Of a DNA stretch of 64,000 nt, positions 8,999-22,291 are shown in pieces. Source of the DNA: Actinomycetota bacterium. GTDB taxonomy: Bacteria; Actinomycetota; Acidimicrobiia; Acidimicrobiales; Microtrichaceae. How positions within the stretch are numbered: position 1 is the first letter of the stretch; each line of letters opens with the position of its first letter. A model generated the notes under the pieces. That model was given only the letters and a program-made list of their open reading frames with translations. It had not been told where the DNA came from and made no database searches. A program made the translations under genes and the position numbers. The DNA lies in assembly GCA_016703525.1 (NCBI GenBank), contig JADJBW010000013.1, positions 62,001 to 126,000 of the forward strand. The letters are read 5' to 3'.

Positions 8999-11900
8999 TC
9001 ACCTCGACCGGCGACGCCGCCGCGGGATCTGCACCAGAAGCGCACCGCCCGAGATGGCCGCGACCGCCAGCGCCAGGAGGCGCCAGATGTCCCCGCCGGT
9101 GAAGGCGAGTGTCTTCGGGGTTTCCGGCGTGGCATTCTTGTCGAGGCGAGTGATCGCCTGTGCCTCGACGAGCGCCGTGCCCTCGTCGGCCGAATCCACC
9201 ACGTTGTCCAGGTCGTCGTCGCTGACCACGCTGGCGCGGTTCGTCAGGTCGGTGGTGACGCCCTTGGCGATCGTTCCCACGAGGGTCACATCCGATGTGG
9301 CGCCGGGCTCGATCACCGAGTCGAGCGTGCAGACCACCTCGGTGACCCGCTGGTCGCACGTCCAGCCCGTGCCGGTGGCGCTCACGGGTGTGAGGCCGGT
9401 CGGCAGCGTGTCGGTGACGCTCACCGTGCCCACCGTCGGCTGGTCGCCCACGTTGGTCACCGAAATCCGATACGTGACGGTGCGATCGGCCGTCGGTCCG
9501 TCGATCAGCGTCTTCTTGATCGTCAGGTCGGTCGGGAGCCACAGCCCCGCGTCGATCGCCCGGATGTGGTCGCCAGCGTCCACGGTGATGTCCTGCGTCA
9601 TCGCCGTCGCAAGCCCCATGTCGGAGTCGATCGAGCGATCGCCCCCGACGAGCGGGATGGTCAGGCGATGCCGCTCGGGCACCGCGATCCGCACCTGGTA
9701 GATCCCCGGAGCGAGGTCCTCGAACAGGTAGGAGCCGTCCTCGGCGGTCGTCGACGTGGCGATCACCTCGCCCGGCTCGACCGGGGTCGGTGCAGCGGCG
9801 GTCCGCAGCGACATCCCCGGGTCCTCGGCCGACACGAGGATCAGCTCGACGGGCACGCCGCCGTGCAGCTCCTCGCCCTGCTGGCGAAGGCCGTCGCGGT
9901 CGACGTCGTCCCACACGACGCCCTCCAGCTTGGCCGGACGCCAGAAGCCATGGCCGATGGTGCCATCGGTCTCGCCCGGGCCGAGGTGGACCGGAAGCGG
10001 GCTCTCGTCGCTGTCACGGTTGTCGTCGTCGCCCGCATCGACCGGTGAGCCGTCGTAGCCCTCCGGCGGAGTGACCGCGACCTCGTAGTCGCCTTCGGGC
10101 AGGCCGGTGATGGTCCAGCTGCCGTCGGGGCCCGTGGTGGCGGTCCGTTCGACCGGGTTGCCGTTGACATCGGTCCCGGTGAGCGTGATCTCCACGCCCT
10201 CGATCGCCGGTTCGCCCGGATCCTGCACGCCGTTGCCGTTGCGGTCATCCCACACCCGGCCCGACACCGTGCCCGGCGACCAGACGCCGGCGTCGATCGA
10301 TCCGACCTCGTCGTCGACGATGACGGTGATCGGGTCGACCCCACCCGTCGCCGGGTCGGCGTCGGAGTCGGTCGTCGGCGTCGCGGCCTTGGCGGGCACG
10401 AATTCGGTCCCGTCCGGAGCGACGAAGGTGACCGTGTAGGTCCCCGGCGGCACACCGACGCTCCAGTTGCCGTCGGCATCGGTGGTCGTCTCGCGTGTCA
10501 CCGCGGCGCCCGTGCCGTCGGTGCCGGTCACCCGGACGACCACGCCGGAACGGACCGGCTCGCCGCTCTCGTGCACGCCGTCGCCGTCGCGGTCGGTCCA
10601 GGCCTGACCGCCGAGAGTTGCGCCGCCGACGAGCCCGCCGTCCACCGTGGACGAGGAGCCAGAGGTCACCACGACCGGAGTCGAGGAGGTGACCGGATCG
10701 ATGTCGGAGTCGACGTCGTCGGCACCGGCGTTCGGGACCGTGATGGTGCGCCGCGGCGGCGCAACGACGGTGACGGTGTAGCTGCCGGGCACCAGGTCAT
10801 CGAAGGAGTAGGTGCCGTCGGCACCGGTGGTCACCTCGATGCTCACCGGGTTACCCGCGCCGTCGGTTCCGGTCAGCCGGACGGTCACGTCCGGGGTTCC
10901 GGGCTCGCCCGCGTCGCGGACGCCGTCACCGTCGAGGTCGGTCCACACTGTTCCGCCGACGCTGCCCGGCGTGAAGTAGCCGGCGCCGATGTCGTCGCGA
11001 GACGACCCGGAGGTCAGCGTGACATCGACCGTCGAGCCCTCCGCTGCCGGATCGGAATCCAGCGTGTCGTCCGAGCCCTTGTCGGGCGCGGTCAGGACCG
11101 TGCCGGACGGAGTGCCGAAGGCCACGGAGTAGTCACCGGGCACCAGCCCGTCGACCGCCCACACGCCGGACGGGTCGGTCGTGACCGTGAGGTCGACCGG
11201 GTTGCCCGCGCCGTCGGTGCCGGTGACGTGCACCTCGATACCGGCGAGCACGGGCTCTCCGGCGTCGTGCACGCCATCACCGTCGGTGTCGGTCCACACC
11301 ACGCCACCGAGGTGGGCGGGCGTGAAGAAGCCCGAGTCGAGGTGGTCGCGATGGTCGCCGCTGTCGAGCGTGACCGGCGCGGTATGACCCGTCGCCGGAG
11401 CGGGGTCGGAGTCGGTGTCGGCGGGGCCCTGGCCGTCGACGGTGAACTCCGTACCGGACGGCGCCGCCACCTCGAGGTGGTACGTGCCGGGCACGAGACC
11501 CGTGAAGTCGTAGCGGCCGTCGGCGCCGGTCGTTGCCGGAATCGACACCGGGTTTCCGGCACCTTCGGCTCCGACGAGCGTGACGACCACGCCGGCCACG
11601 GGCAGTTCGCCCGCGTCCTGCACGCCGTCGCCGTCCGCGTCGTCCCAGGCGATGCCATGAATCGCCACCGGCTCGAAGTACCCGGCATCCACGCCGGACA
11701 CGTCGGAACCGCTGACCACGTCGAATCCGCTCGTCGCGCCGGTCGCCCGGTCGGCGTCGGAGTCGGCGGTGTCATCCGCACCCTGATCCGCCGCGGTCCG
11801 GTCGGAACCGCTGACCGTGCCGTAGACGAGGTGGTACGTACCCGGGACCACATCGTCGAAGGTCACCGTGCCGTCGGACCCCGTCGTCGCGGTCCGATCG

Positions 11901-14900
11901 ACAGCGGCTCCCGACCCGTCGGTGCCCACCAGGTGGACCTCGACGCCGGCGAGACCGACATCGGTTGCCGCCCGGATACCGTCGCCGTCGGCGTCGACCC
12001 AGGCGATGCCCGCGACCGAGCCGAGCGCGTACGTGCCCTCATCGACGTCGGACACCGTCTGACCCGACTGGAGCGCGATCGGCCCCGGCAGCGGGGTCGA
12101 CACGTGCAGCCCCGGCACCACCTCGAAGGTCACCGTGTACGTGCCGGGCAGAAGGCCGGTGAAGTGGTAGCTGCCGTCGACGTCGGTGGTCGCCGTCGTC
12201 GAGACGGGGTTGCCGAACATGTCGGTGCCCGTCAGCGTGACCGTCTCACCAGCGACCGGCGTCTCGCCGGCCTCGCGGACGCCATCGGCGTCCGCATCGG
12301 TCCAGCGGACTCCCTCGATCACCCCGGTGTCGAGAACGAACCCGGCGTCGAGGCCGTCGAGCACCTCACCCGAAGCGGGCGAGATCGTGCCCAGGTTGCC
12401 ACCGACTCCGGCGTCGGAGTCGAGCGCCGGGTCGCCCACCCCGACATGGGTGAACTGCCAGTGCGCCGGCAGATCCGCCGTGTCGAGGGTGACCGTGAAC
12501 GTTCCGGGAGGAATCTCGCCGGTCCAGTGGCCCGTCGCATCGGTGGTGAAGGTGGCCGTGAAGGGGTTGCCCTCCACGTCTTGACCCGACACCGTCACGT
12601 CGACGCCGGACTGGCCCGACTCGCCGGCGTCCTGGACGCCGTCGCCGTCGAGATCCTGCCACACGAAGTCACCGACGGTGACGGGTTCGTAGACCACGAG
12701 CTTCGCCAGGTTCGCCGCGGCGGCATCGGTCTGGTCCGAGTCGACATCCGCGTAGTTCACGAAGACTGTCTGCCCCGGAAGGCCCGCCGGCACCACCGCT
12801 TCGACGGTGATCGTGCAGGTCTGGCCGACCACCAGCGACGGGAAGGCCCAGCTGACGTCCTGGCCGGCGGCCGTGGCCGCCGAGGCGGTCTCGACCGATC
12901 CGGCGCAGGTCGACACCGTGGTAGCGGGGTCGTACGTGACGCCGTCGGGGAAGTGATCGGTGACGACCAGACCGGTGAGATCGGTCTCGGCCGGGTTGGT
13001 CACCGTGATGTCCCAGTGGGCACGGCCGCCTCCCGGCAGGAAGGGCAGCACCTGCCGGTCGGGTGTCTTGGCGATCTCGACGCCGACCGAGGACAGCGTC
13101 GCGTTCGCAGCATCGGCGGAACGGAACCCGGGCGCGCCTGCGGGCGGCGCCGAGCCGTCGGGGCGCTGTGCCGTAGCCCAGGCGCTGTTCGCCGAGTCCG
13201 CGGCCGAGCCGGTTCCCGGCGTAGACGAGTAGCGGATCACCACCGACGCCCCCGAGGCGAGGTCGCCGAGGTCCCAGCGCAGCAGCGTGTTGCCGAACAA
13301 CGTGGTGATGTTCGGCTCGACTGCCACACCGTCGACCGTTGCCGAGCCGGCGTCGTAGGTCCACCCCGGCGGCAGCATGTCGCGTGCGACCACCGCGCCT
13401 GCGAGGAGCTCACCGGCGTTGGTGACCGTGATGCACCACGGCGCCGACCGACCGACCGCGATCTGCTGGCTGTCGTTCGCCGGGTCGTTCGCCGGGCACG
13501 GCGTTGCGCCCGTGGGGTTCGGCACCTTCGTCAGGCGAAGGTCGGCCGACAGGAACCGGATCACGACCTCGTCGCTCGGGCCGTCGTATTCGCGGTTCGC
13601 GTCGTCCGCGTACTGACGCCCCTGGAACACGCCGACGTCGACGGTGTTCTCGATCGCCGCTTCGGTCTGCGGGTCGGGCCCGACGGTTGCCTGGTAGGTG
13701 AACTGCTGCACCTGCCCGGGCCACAGCGTCGGGATGAGCCACGCGATCGTCGGATCGTCGGCAACCCAGCCCTTCGTCGCGAGCCAGGTGTCGCCGGTGA
13801 GCGTCACGTTGGTGAGGGCCGAGTTCGGACGGTCCTCGACCGGCACTCGCCAGGCCGCGACCTGACCCGTGTTGCGAACGGTGATCGTGTAGTTGATCAC
13901 GTCGCCGGCAGCGAGCGGTCCGGCGCGATCCGCCGTCTTCTCCACGTGCACGTCTGGCTCGCCGACATTCGTCGCGAAGGTCGCCTCATCGCTTTCGTAG
14001 AGGGCCGACTCGACCGGTGCGCTCGGGGTCGACGTGATCACATCGTCCTCGTTCGAGTAGCCGCGGACGCGGTCGACGAGCTGATCGCCCACCGCCAGGC
14101 GGGTGCCCGTCGTGTAGGCGTCCATCACGTGGCCGTGTACCCGGAACGAGAAGTAGCGGTCGTAGGGCACACCGACGACCTCGTCGTAGAACATGCCGAC
14201 CGTCGTCGTGCCGTCCGCATTGACCACCGGGCCGAGCGCCACAGTTGTCTGCGGCGGACAGGCAACGCCCGTCGATGTCGAGCAGTTCGGCTGGTCGATC
14301 GTGACATCGTCGATCCCGTCGGGGACGACGTCGGTGTAGGCCAGATCGTGGTAGACGGTTCCGGCCGGCAGCATGAAGTTGATGTAGTAGTCAGCCGCAT
14401 CGTTCGGCGTCACCATCCACGGGCCCGACTTGCTGGGCATCGGAGCGGGCGACGGGTTCACGACCCGCAGGTCACCGGTGTCGGTGAGCGTGAAGCCGTA
14501 GTCGAACGACCCGAGGGTGGTGTAGAAGGGGTGCGTCGGCGAGTAGGTCGCCGTGGGCGCCTCGGCGGTCGCCGAGTTGGTGTAGGTGTACCCGTCGACC
14601 TCGTCGTCGGGCACCGAGATCGGCAGCTCGATGTGCACCCGCGAGGCGCACTGACCCCAATACGGATGATCCTTCGGAATTGCGACCGGGCACTGGTGGC
14701 TGCCGTCCGGCCACTTCTCCCACTGGGAGTAGGCCGGTTGCAGGTCGAAGGTCCACTCGATGATGGACGGGTCGCCGGGGCCGGTCGAGCGATGCACGAC
14801 GTTCTCGGTGAAGCTCACCGGGTCGCCCAGCTCATCGGTGAGCGTCGCGGTGCCGGGCTGGTACAGCGGCGCACCCGCGGCGACCGACCAGTCCTGCACC

Positions 14901-17900
14901 GTGTCGGTGACCTTCACGTCGTCGATCGCGAAGCGCTGGTTGAAGTCGAGGTCCATCGTGAACGCCGCCGTCGAGTCGGCGGTCACGGTTCCGTTCTTCG
15001 GGGCCTTCGTGAACGACGGCTGATCGATCGATCGGGCCTGCACACTCGCCGCCGTCGATCCCGACTGGTCCGACGTCGTCGTGGCTTCGAGCAACACGTA
15101 GTTCGGAACGGTCGGACCGACCGGCTCCCAGCCCCACACGGCGGCCGACTTGCAGCCCGGCCACTCGGCATTCGGCGCCACCTCGAAGGAGATGCGGTAC
15201 GACCGGTCGAAGGTGAAGTTGCCGGCGTTCGTCGCTCCGGTCCACTGCATCGCCGGATCCCACAACGCGGCGTCTTGGCCGGTTCCGGCCTTCGAGAACA
15301 CCCACAGCAGCTGGTCGCCCTGCTGCTCGATGTTCCAGTAGTAGCACTGCTGCGGCGAGTTCGGCGTGACGGTCGGCTCGAACAGCGGCGTGGACGTCTT
15401 CACGAGATTCCCGGAGCCGTCCCACGACCAATGGTCGAGGCGTGCCGTACCCGGAACGTAGCTCCATCCCCTCGCCAGGCGGTCGGTCAGGTTGATGGTC
15501 CGCAGCTCCTCGGCGTTTTCCACGCCGATGTTGACGTGGTATTCGAGCGAGTCGCCGTCGTCCATGGGCGCGCGGCTGTCGCGTTGGTTGAAGCAGACCG
15601 GGTGACCGTCAACGGTCATCTGCTCCCAGCCGTAGCAGTGAGCGTCGTCGGTCAGCTCGCCCACGTCGGTGGACCCGACGGCATTGACCTGCTTGGTCAT
15701 GTACAGCCGGGGGCTGACGAGGTCGAGGTACGTCTGCGACTGACGGTTCCCCGTCACGCTCGTGACCGAAAGCGTGTCGAAGTCGTCGATGTCGTAGGAA
15801 CTGATGCGCGCCTCGTTCATGAAGCGAGTCCCGAAGTAGGCGTTCGACTGGACCCGAAGGCCTGCCGCCCACCCGGGAAGCGAGGTCCGCGCCTGGAAGC
15901 TGGCGGTGTAGGTCTCGCCCGCTCCCAGTTCGGGGAGCTCCCACGAGATCTTCGAGCCGTCGGTCGGCGCGGTGTCCACGATCGCGGGCGACGGCGTCGA
16001 GTTCGAGAGCACCTCCCAATCCACCGGGTAGCCGTACACCGCGTTCGCGGACGGGCGGTCATCGAAGTCGATGTAGTACGCCGAGCCGGGTCCGAGGTTG
16101 CGCACCGTCAGCTCGCACTCGACGTTCGCGACGCTGAGCGCGGATTCCTTGATCGGCTCGGGCTCGCCGTAGGTGCCCGGCGCCGTCGATGCCTCGCCGG
16201 GGCGATGGCACGTCTTGGTGATGCGAACGTCCGGCGTGCTCGCAGTGAAGGCGGCGGTCGCCTGCCCGCGGTGGTTCATGCCGTACGCCCACCAGTTGTT
16301 CTGCCACCCGGCCCCCATACCGCTCAGCAGCGCATTCGAGTTGTACAGGTTCACCGTGTTCAGGAATCGGGCGACGCCGCAGCTGTAGTAGGTGTCGGCC
16401 GCCATGCCGTAGCTCGGGCAGTTCGGCAGCGCGTAGACCACGTCGGCCTCGGGCGTGACCATCTGATACGAGATCCGAAGCGTCCGCGCCTCGGTGTCGG
16501 ACGCGACCGGGCCGGTCTTCCAGGCGGCGAGCGTTCCGTCGCTCAGGGCCGGCAGCGCGGTCACCGTGATGTCGTCGGGGCCACCGGCGGTGCAGCCGGC
16601 GATGCAGGACGCCGACACCGGCACGATCGACACCGGCGGCTGGTTGGTCGGCCAGTACGGCGAGGTCGGGTTGCTGATGCCCGTCTGGTCGTAGACGAAG
16701 AGCCCGTTGGCCGCGTAGTTCTTCGGCACCGACACGTCGATCGTGAACGTGGCGGCGTCGCCCCACGGCCCCTTCGCGTGGTCGACGCTCTTCGCGACCG
16801 TCGGTTGGTTGTTGCTCTCGACGGTGACCCATCCGGTGTCGCAGAAGGCCGAGGTGAACGGGCCGCACGTGCCACCGATCGCGGCGGGGCTGGTGGTCTC
16901 GAACGCCGCGAGGTTCGTGAACGAACGAGGCAGCGCACCGTCGAGCGTCAGGGCTGCCTCGGTGTCCGTGGTCGTCGGGATGGTCACCGAGATCGAGGCC
17001 GAACTCGCGGGCTGCGCCGTGATGGCGAATCCCGACCACGTGATCTTGGTCGAGCCGTCCGGCTGCGGCGTGATCACCTCGCTATGGGCAGCCGCCGTCG
17101 TACCGTCGCTGAACGTCGCGGTGCCGGGGGCGTAGATGAAGCCCTTGGGCAGCAGGTCGGAGATCGATCCGGACACCGCGTAGGCGTGGCGCAGCGGCGT
17201 CGACACGCTGAAGCTCGCGTTCCAGTTGACCGCGTTCCCGGCGGGCACCGTGCCCCCGTCGGGCGACTTCTGCAGGTTCATTGCGACGCCGCAACCCGCC
17301 CCGGCGGAGGCCGCGTAGGGCGTCGTGGCGGCGATCGCGCTGCCGCGACTGGGCGATCCGCTCCAGTCGACGCCGGAAAGCTGGATAGAAGGACCGGAAA
17401 CCGAGATGGCGCTGGCCGTGACGTTCCACCGCAACCCGAGGAACCGGGATGCGTTGTTGATCGCCACGTCGCCGACGTTCCACGTCATGGTGGTGGTGCC
17501 ATCGCCGTTCACCACCAAGGTGTCGGGGTCGCGGAACGGCGCCTCGACGCCGTTGTACGGGGTGCCCTTCACCGAGCCGGGCACGAACGTGACATCCGAC
17601 GACAGCGTCACCGTGGCCACCGCGTCGTGCAGCGTGCCGATGTCGGCTCGGTCGGGCGTGCCGAGGTAGTGGTAGTTGTACAGGTCGACCCGGAACTCGA
17701 CCGTGTCGCCGATGGCGTCGGGGTCCGAACAGCCGGAGGCATAGACCCGCGGCTGCGGGGTGAACGCCCACGTGTCCACGATGCGGCTCGTGCCGGGGCC
17801 GTAGGAGTAGTCGCCCGCTCCCGTGCCGCCCGGCGTGCTGTGCGAGTTCACGATCTGCGCGGTGTTGCGGATCTGCCAGCGGCTGTCGAACGCCTCACCG

Positions 17901-20900
17901 GTCGTGCGGGGTACCGCGGTGTAGGTGATGACGACCTGGCCCCCCGCCGGCACGGTGTCGATCCGCAGGGTCGTCGCCGGGTCGGCGAGGGTCCACCCGT
18001 CGGTCACGGTCACGCCCGACGGCAGCGCGTCGAAGACCACGTCGCGCAGCTCGCCGTTGCCCATCGAGTCGGTCACGTCGAGCGCATACGCGTCGCGCGA
18101 TCCGGTGTTGCGAACGGTCAGCGTGAAGGTGTTGATCGATCCGGGGTTGGTGCGATCCCCCGCCTCGACCGAGCTGAACTCAGCCGTCTTCGTCAGGTCG
18201 ACGACCGGCGTTGCGATGTCGAGCGACACGCGGGTGTTCACCGAGCGGTTGGTGAAGTTTGCGGTGGTGGCGGCGGGCACGACCGGCGGAGCGGTCGCGA
18301 AGCGATCGACTCCGTCGTTGAACCACACGCGGGCGGCATTCTTGAGCGGGTCGCCCGTGCCCACGCCGTCGCGCACCGGCGTTCCCGCGGCCGGCGTGCC
18401 GCCGCCCACGAACGCCGACGCCACGGTCGCCGTGTAGACGATGCGCACCGTCCCGGTGGTCAGGATCGGCTGATCGCCAAGGAACCAGCCGGCGCGACCA
18501 CCGCCGTTCGCGGAGGGCTCGAAGCCGATGTAGGCCAGCGTCGACGGGCACGAGCCGGTCACGCAGGTGATCGAGACCGGAGTCACGTTCTCGAGGCCGT
18601 CGGGCACGACGTCGATCAGGGTCGCATCGATCACCTGGGGGCGGCGCTCTGGAAGGCGACGTCGACGGTGTAGGTCACCGTCTCGCCCGGCGATGCGCTC
18701 GTCGGCGACACCGTTTTGGTGGGCATCGGAGGCTTCGGACCGGACTGCACGTTGAGACCGCCGTCGTCGGTGATCGACGTGAACCCGAGGGCCGACAGCG
18801 TCGCGACGTTGGGCAGGTCGGACCCGACGATCTTGGGGTCGGAACCGTCGTGCACGACCGCGAGGTGGGCTCGCATCTCCGCACCGGGCGCCAAGGTGTC
18901 CACGGTGAAGGTCGGATGTGCCGCCGTGCCACCGACCACGCAGCCCGAGGAGGGCGATGCCGGGAAGACGGTGCACGAGCTCGAGGCCAGGTCGGCCGAG
19001 ATGTGCGCCGGGAGCGGGTCGTCGATGACCACGTTCGAAGCGAAGTAGTCGCCGGTGTTCGTGGCCACCATGTGGAACATCGCCGAGCCCAGCACGTCGA
19101 TCGTTGCGCCCGGGTCATCGATCTCCGGGGTCTTCGCCAGCGTCATCTGCGGGGCCACGAGCGTGGTCGACACCGACGCCGATGCGGTGTACGGGGTCGA
19201 CACGGGAGCCTGGTTCCCCAGGCGTCCGGCGCCGTCGCGGTAGCTGACCGACACCGAGTTGGTCTTCACACCGGTCGTCGCCCCGGTGGTCGCGACGCGG
19301 TACTCGAAGGTGACCGTCTGGCCCGGGAGAATCCGGTTCGGCGTGAGCGTGCAGGTCGCGGAGGTGGTGCCCGTGCAGGCGACCATGCCCGCCGGGGTCG
19401 AGCTCAGGTCCGACACCGGACCCAATCCGGCCGGCAGCGAGTCGTTGATCACCAGGCTCGTGGCGCTGCCGAGCCCGTTGTTGGTGAGGGTGATGCGGTA
19501 GTCGATCGGCGTACCGATGGCCACGGTCGCCGGGGTGATGCGCTCCTTGGTGACCGTCAGGTCGGGCGACAGCAGATCGACCGTCGCGTTCGAGCGAATC
19601 TCTGCCGGGATGCCGACCCACGAGCCGTACGGATCGGCGTATTGACCGACATACGCCGAGTTGACGATCCGGTACGGGTTCGGTGCATACGCAATCCACT
19701 CACCCGGGTACCACGGCATCGTGTAGCGGTAGGTGAACGAGCCACCGGCGGGGACGGTCCGAACGACCACCATGTTGCTCGAGATGGTCTCGAAGTCGGC
19801 CGGATCGCTCAGCACCTGGAGCTGCCCGACGTTCATGCCGGGCGATGCGCTCAGCTCGTTGTCCCACACGTAGACGCGGGTCGCAGCGGTGTTGCCGGAG
19901 TTGGTGAGCGTCACCTCCCATTCGATCGGGCCGTCGGCCGGGTCGTAGGGCGAGGCGACCAGCGCCCGCTTCGAGATCGCGAGCTTCGGCTCGCCGAGGA
20001 TCACGCTCTTGGTGGCCGGGAGCTGGAAGTCGGCGGATCGCAGCGTCGAGAGGCGCGGCGGCACGCCGCCGAGACGATCGACGATGTTGGCCCGAAACTC
20101 CGAGGCGTTGACGAACTCGTGGCCCATCGGGATGGCCGTCCCGTTGTTGAAGTTCGAGTTGGCCGCCCCGCCGTAGGTCCAGGTGAGCGTTGCGGGCGCG
20201 GCGGCGGTGTCGATCGTGCCGAGGTACATCGCGAATCGCTGCGTGGTCGGCGTCGGGTTGTCGACGCCGAGATCGAGCGTGGTGAGCGCGTTCGTGCACC
20301 CCGAGCAACTGACCTGCTGGTTCCACTGGTAGTACATCCCGTCGGGCAACACGTCGATCAGGGTGACGTTGTCGTAGTGCGAGTTCGCCGGAAGGGCGAC
20401 CGTGACCGTGAAGTTCACGACGTTCCCGCGCACGACCGAGTCGCGATCCGCGGTCTTGGTGATGACCGGCGCTGCGGCCGCGGAGGTGAGCGTCGCGTTG
20501 GCCGTGACCGCCGGGTATGCGCGCTCCGACGCCTCGGCTCCCGGCAGGCTCGTCGCCGTCGCCGCGACGTTGTTGACGAATCCGGTCGCCGCGGCCGAGT
20601 CGGCGGCGAGGCGCACCTTCACCTGCAGCGTCTCGGTCGCTCCGGCGTCGATCGTGGCGACGGTCTTGGTCATCGTGCGGCTGGTCGCGTCCCAGCGCAG
20701 GCCGCTGGCGTTGACCGCACCGTCTGCCATCGGGGAACCCGAGCTCGTCACCGGCGACATCTCGGCGGGGAGGGTGTCGGTGACGACCACGTCATACGCC
20801 GGGCCCGTCGGGGTCTCCGGCGTGGACTCGGCGTTGGTCACGGTGATCGTGAACGTCGCCATCGAACCTGCGGCGATCGTGGCCGGAGCGACCGACTTGG

Positions 20901-21597
20901 CGACCGTCAGCGACGGTTCGGCGACACCGACCTTCACCAGCTTGTCGCCGGTCGACCGTGCCGACACGCCGGTGCTCATGGAGGCCCGGCACGTCGCGGC
21001 GTCCAGGGCCGACCCGGCGGTGATCGCGGCGTCCGAACCGACCCGACCGTCCACCTCGACCGCGAAGACGGTGCCGTCCGAAGGCACCGTGTACGACGGG
21101 AGACCGACGCCGGCCACGTCGGCCAGCATCTGGTCGGCGTCGCCGGGGAAGTACACGCGCACCTGACCCCCGGTCGTGTCGAGCACCCAGGTGTCCGGCA
21201 CCGGCTGCGTTCCGGCCACCAACGCCGTGGGCACGCCACCGATCGTGAGGTGCGCCGAGGTCGGGTCGATCGTGACGCCGGCCGCCGCCGGCGGCAAGAG
21301 CTCGATCACCGACGCGAAGTAGGTCGAGCCGTCGGGCCGAGTGAGCACGTCCTGGTAGACCAGGCCAGCATCCAAGGTGAGCGACGACCGGACCTTGATC
21401 GCCTCGCCGGGAGCTACCGCGGTGAGGCCCGCGATCGTGCCCGCCGAGGAGGACGGCACGACGGCGCAGCTCGCCACCAGGTTCTCGGTCGAGGGGTTCG
21501 TGTCGGCCTGGGCCGGGGCGATGGGACTGATCACCGCGAGAAGCGAGGAGATCAGCGACACCACCAACAGGATGGATCGGCGGGTACGTACGGACAT
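8999..21597 (-). CDS. giant LAFTG-anchored DUF11/SdrD-B surface protein 1, one apparent frameshift
   Basis: About 4,199 residues after correction. The ATG at 21597 opens a Sec signal peptide (MSVRTRRSILLVVSLIS ... APAQA). The first two thirds hold many DUF11 modules, each starting like PDLTVTKERITPATVAIG and containing VTNxG and VTDTLPxG strands. Nine tandem SdrD-B modules follow (9.5-12.7 kb), each opening with a calcium-type loop such as WTDTDGDGVHDAGEP. A final DUF11 domain precedes the sorting signal LAFTGG, a transmembrane helix and RRRRRSR. The frame breaks at a G5 run (18637-18641): a sixth G joins VAFQSAAP to QVIDATLIDV. Likely a cell-wall-anchored stalk or adhesin; isopeptide bonds are plausible from the Cna-B relation but not shown. 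No sortase is in the window. Confidence 0.85.
9541..12684 (-). repeat. nine tandem SdrD-B modules inside surface protein 1
   Basis: Protein-level tandem array, roughly 110 residues per unit, each with W-D-D/T-D-DGDG-DxGE and GxYxFxxLxPGTY-like motifs. The units differ at DNA level, so this is an old array, unlike the near-identical repeats of surface protein 2. Confidence 0.85.
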
Positions 21598-21635
21598 GGC
21601 GGGATCGACCTTCGGACGCGGATGGATCGTGTCCG

Positions 21636-21663
21636 CTATCGGCAGTCGCGGCGCTCCACCTGA
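21636..21663 (-). promoter_or_regulatory. candidate sigma-28-like promoter of surface protein 1
   Basis: Reading the minus strand: TCAGG at 21663-21659, 15 bases, then GCCGATAG at 21643-21636, 39 bases before the ATG. The second element matches seven of eight bases of the FliA/SigD consensus GCCGATAA; the first is a weaker match to TAAA/TCAAG. Inference only. Confidence 0.3.
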
Positions 21664-21823
21664 TGCCTCCGGGTGAAATCCCCCACTGCGGATGGGTCGG
21701 ACGGCCCACGCACTGCCCGCCCGCGGCGCCAACTCTCATGTCGAGGTTGAGGGTTATTCCCCGCAGTGCCGGGCCATGCCCCACTAGGGTCGAGCCACGA
21801 CCCGGCCGCAAAGGGGACGCCCA

Positions 21824-22291
21824 ATGTCCGGCAGCTCGACCGATCTCCTCAAGATCCTGTGGGTGGTCCTCGCGGTGGTGCTCGCAACCGGCGAGATCGC
21901 GGTACCCGGGTTCTTCCTGCTCCCCTTCGGGCTCGGTGCCGCAGCAGCGGCCGTCGCCGCGTTCGTCGGCGCATCGGTCTTCGTCCAGGTCCTCACGTTC
22001 GTGATCGCGTCGGGCGTCTTCTTCTTCGCGCTGCGGCCCATCGGACGCCGACTCAACCAGATCGAGGAGGTTCCGGGCGTGGGGGCGAACCGGCTCCTCG
22101 GCCGCGCCGGGGTCGTGATCGACGCCGTCGGCCCGGACGATCCGGGGCTGGTCCGCATCGACCGCGAGGAATGGCGTGCCAGCCCCGCATCCGGTCAACG
22201 ATTCGAGGTGGGCGACCACGTCGTGGTCACCGACGTCGAAGGCACACGCGTCATCGTCGTAGCGTCGACCGCCGAGGAGGTCTCACCGTGA
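21824..22291 (+). CDS. NfeD family membrane protein
   Basis: 155 residues. Three or four transmembrane helices (about 8-78) include the family segment GxIAVPGFFLLPFGLG; the C-terminal 70 residues form the NfeD OB-fold (LLGRAGVVIDAVGPDDPGLVRI, then VGDHVVVTDVEGTRVIV). NfeD proteins work with SPFH/stomatin proteins in membrane microdomains. The stop overlaps the GTG of the SPFH gene (GTGA, 22288-22291), the standard pairing. AAGGGGA upstream serves as ribosome-binding site. This is the short form without the ClpP-like protease domain. Confidence 0.9.
   Translation: MSGSSTDLLKILWVVLAVVLATGEIAVPGFFLLPFGLGAAAAAVAAFVGASVFVQVLTFVIASGVFFFALRPIGRRLNQIEEVPGVGANRLLGRAGVVIDAVGPDDPGLVRIDREEWRASPASGQRFEVGDHVVVTDVEGTRVIVVASTAEEVSP

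Noticed and set aside
10571..18673. 2,700-residue open frame on the plus strand
   Set aside because: Antisense shadow of surface protein 1: Arg/His/Val-rich composition forced by GC-rich codons, no recognisable domain, and the minus strand carries clear repeat domains.
21598..21823. c-di-GMP or other riboswitch upstream of surface protein 1
   Set aside because: The leader was read for conserved GEMM-type core sequences; none found.
21766..22287. N-terminal extension of the SPFH protein
   Set aside because: It overlaps nfeD in another frame; the GTG at 22288 with GTGA overlap fits the family start.
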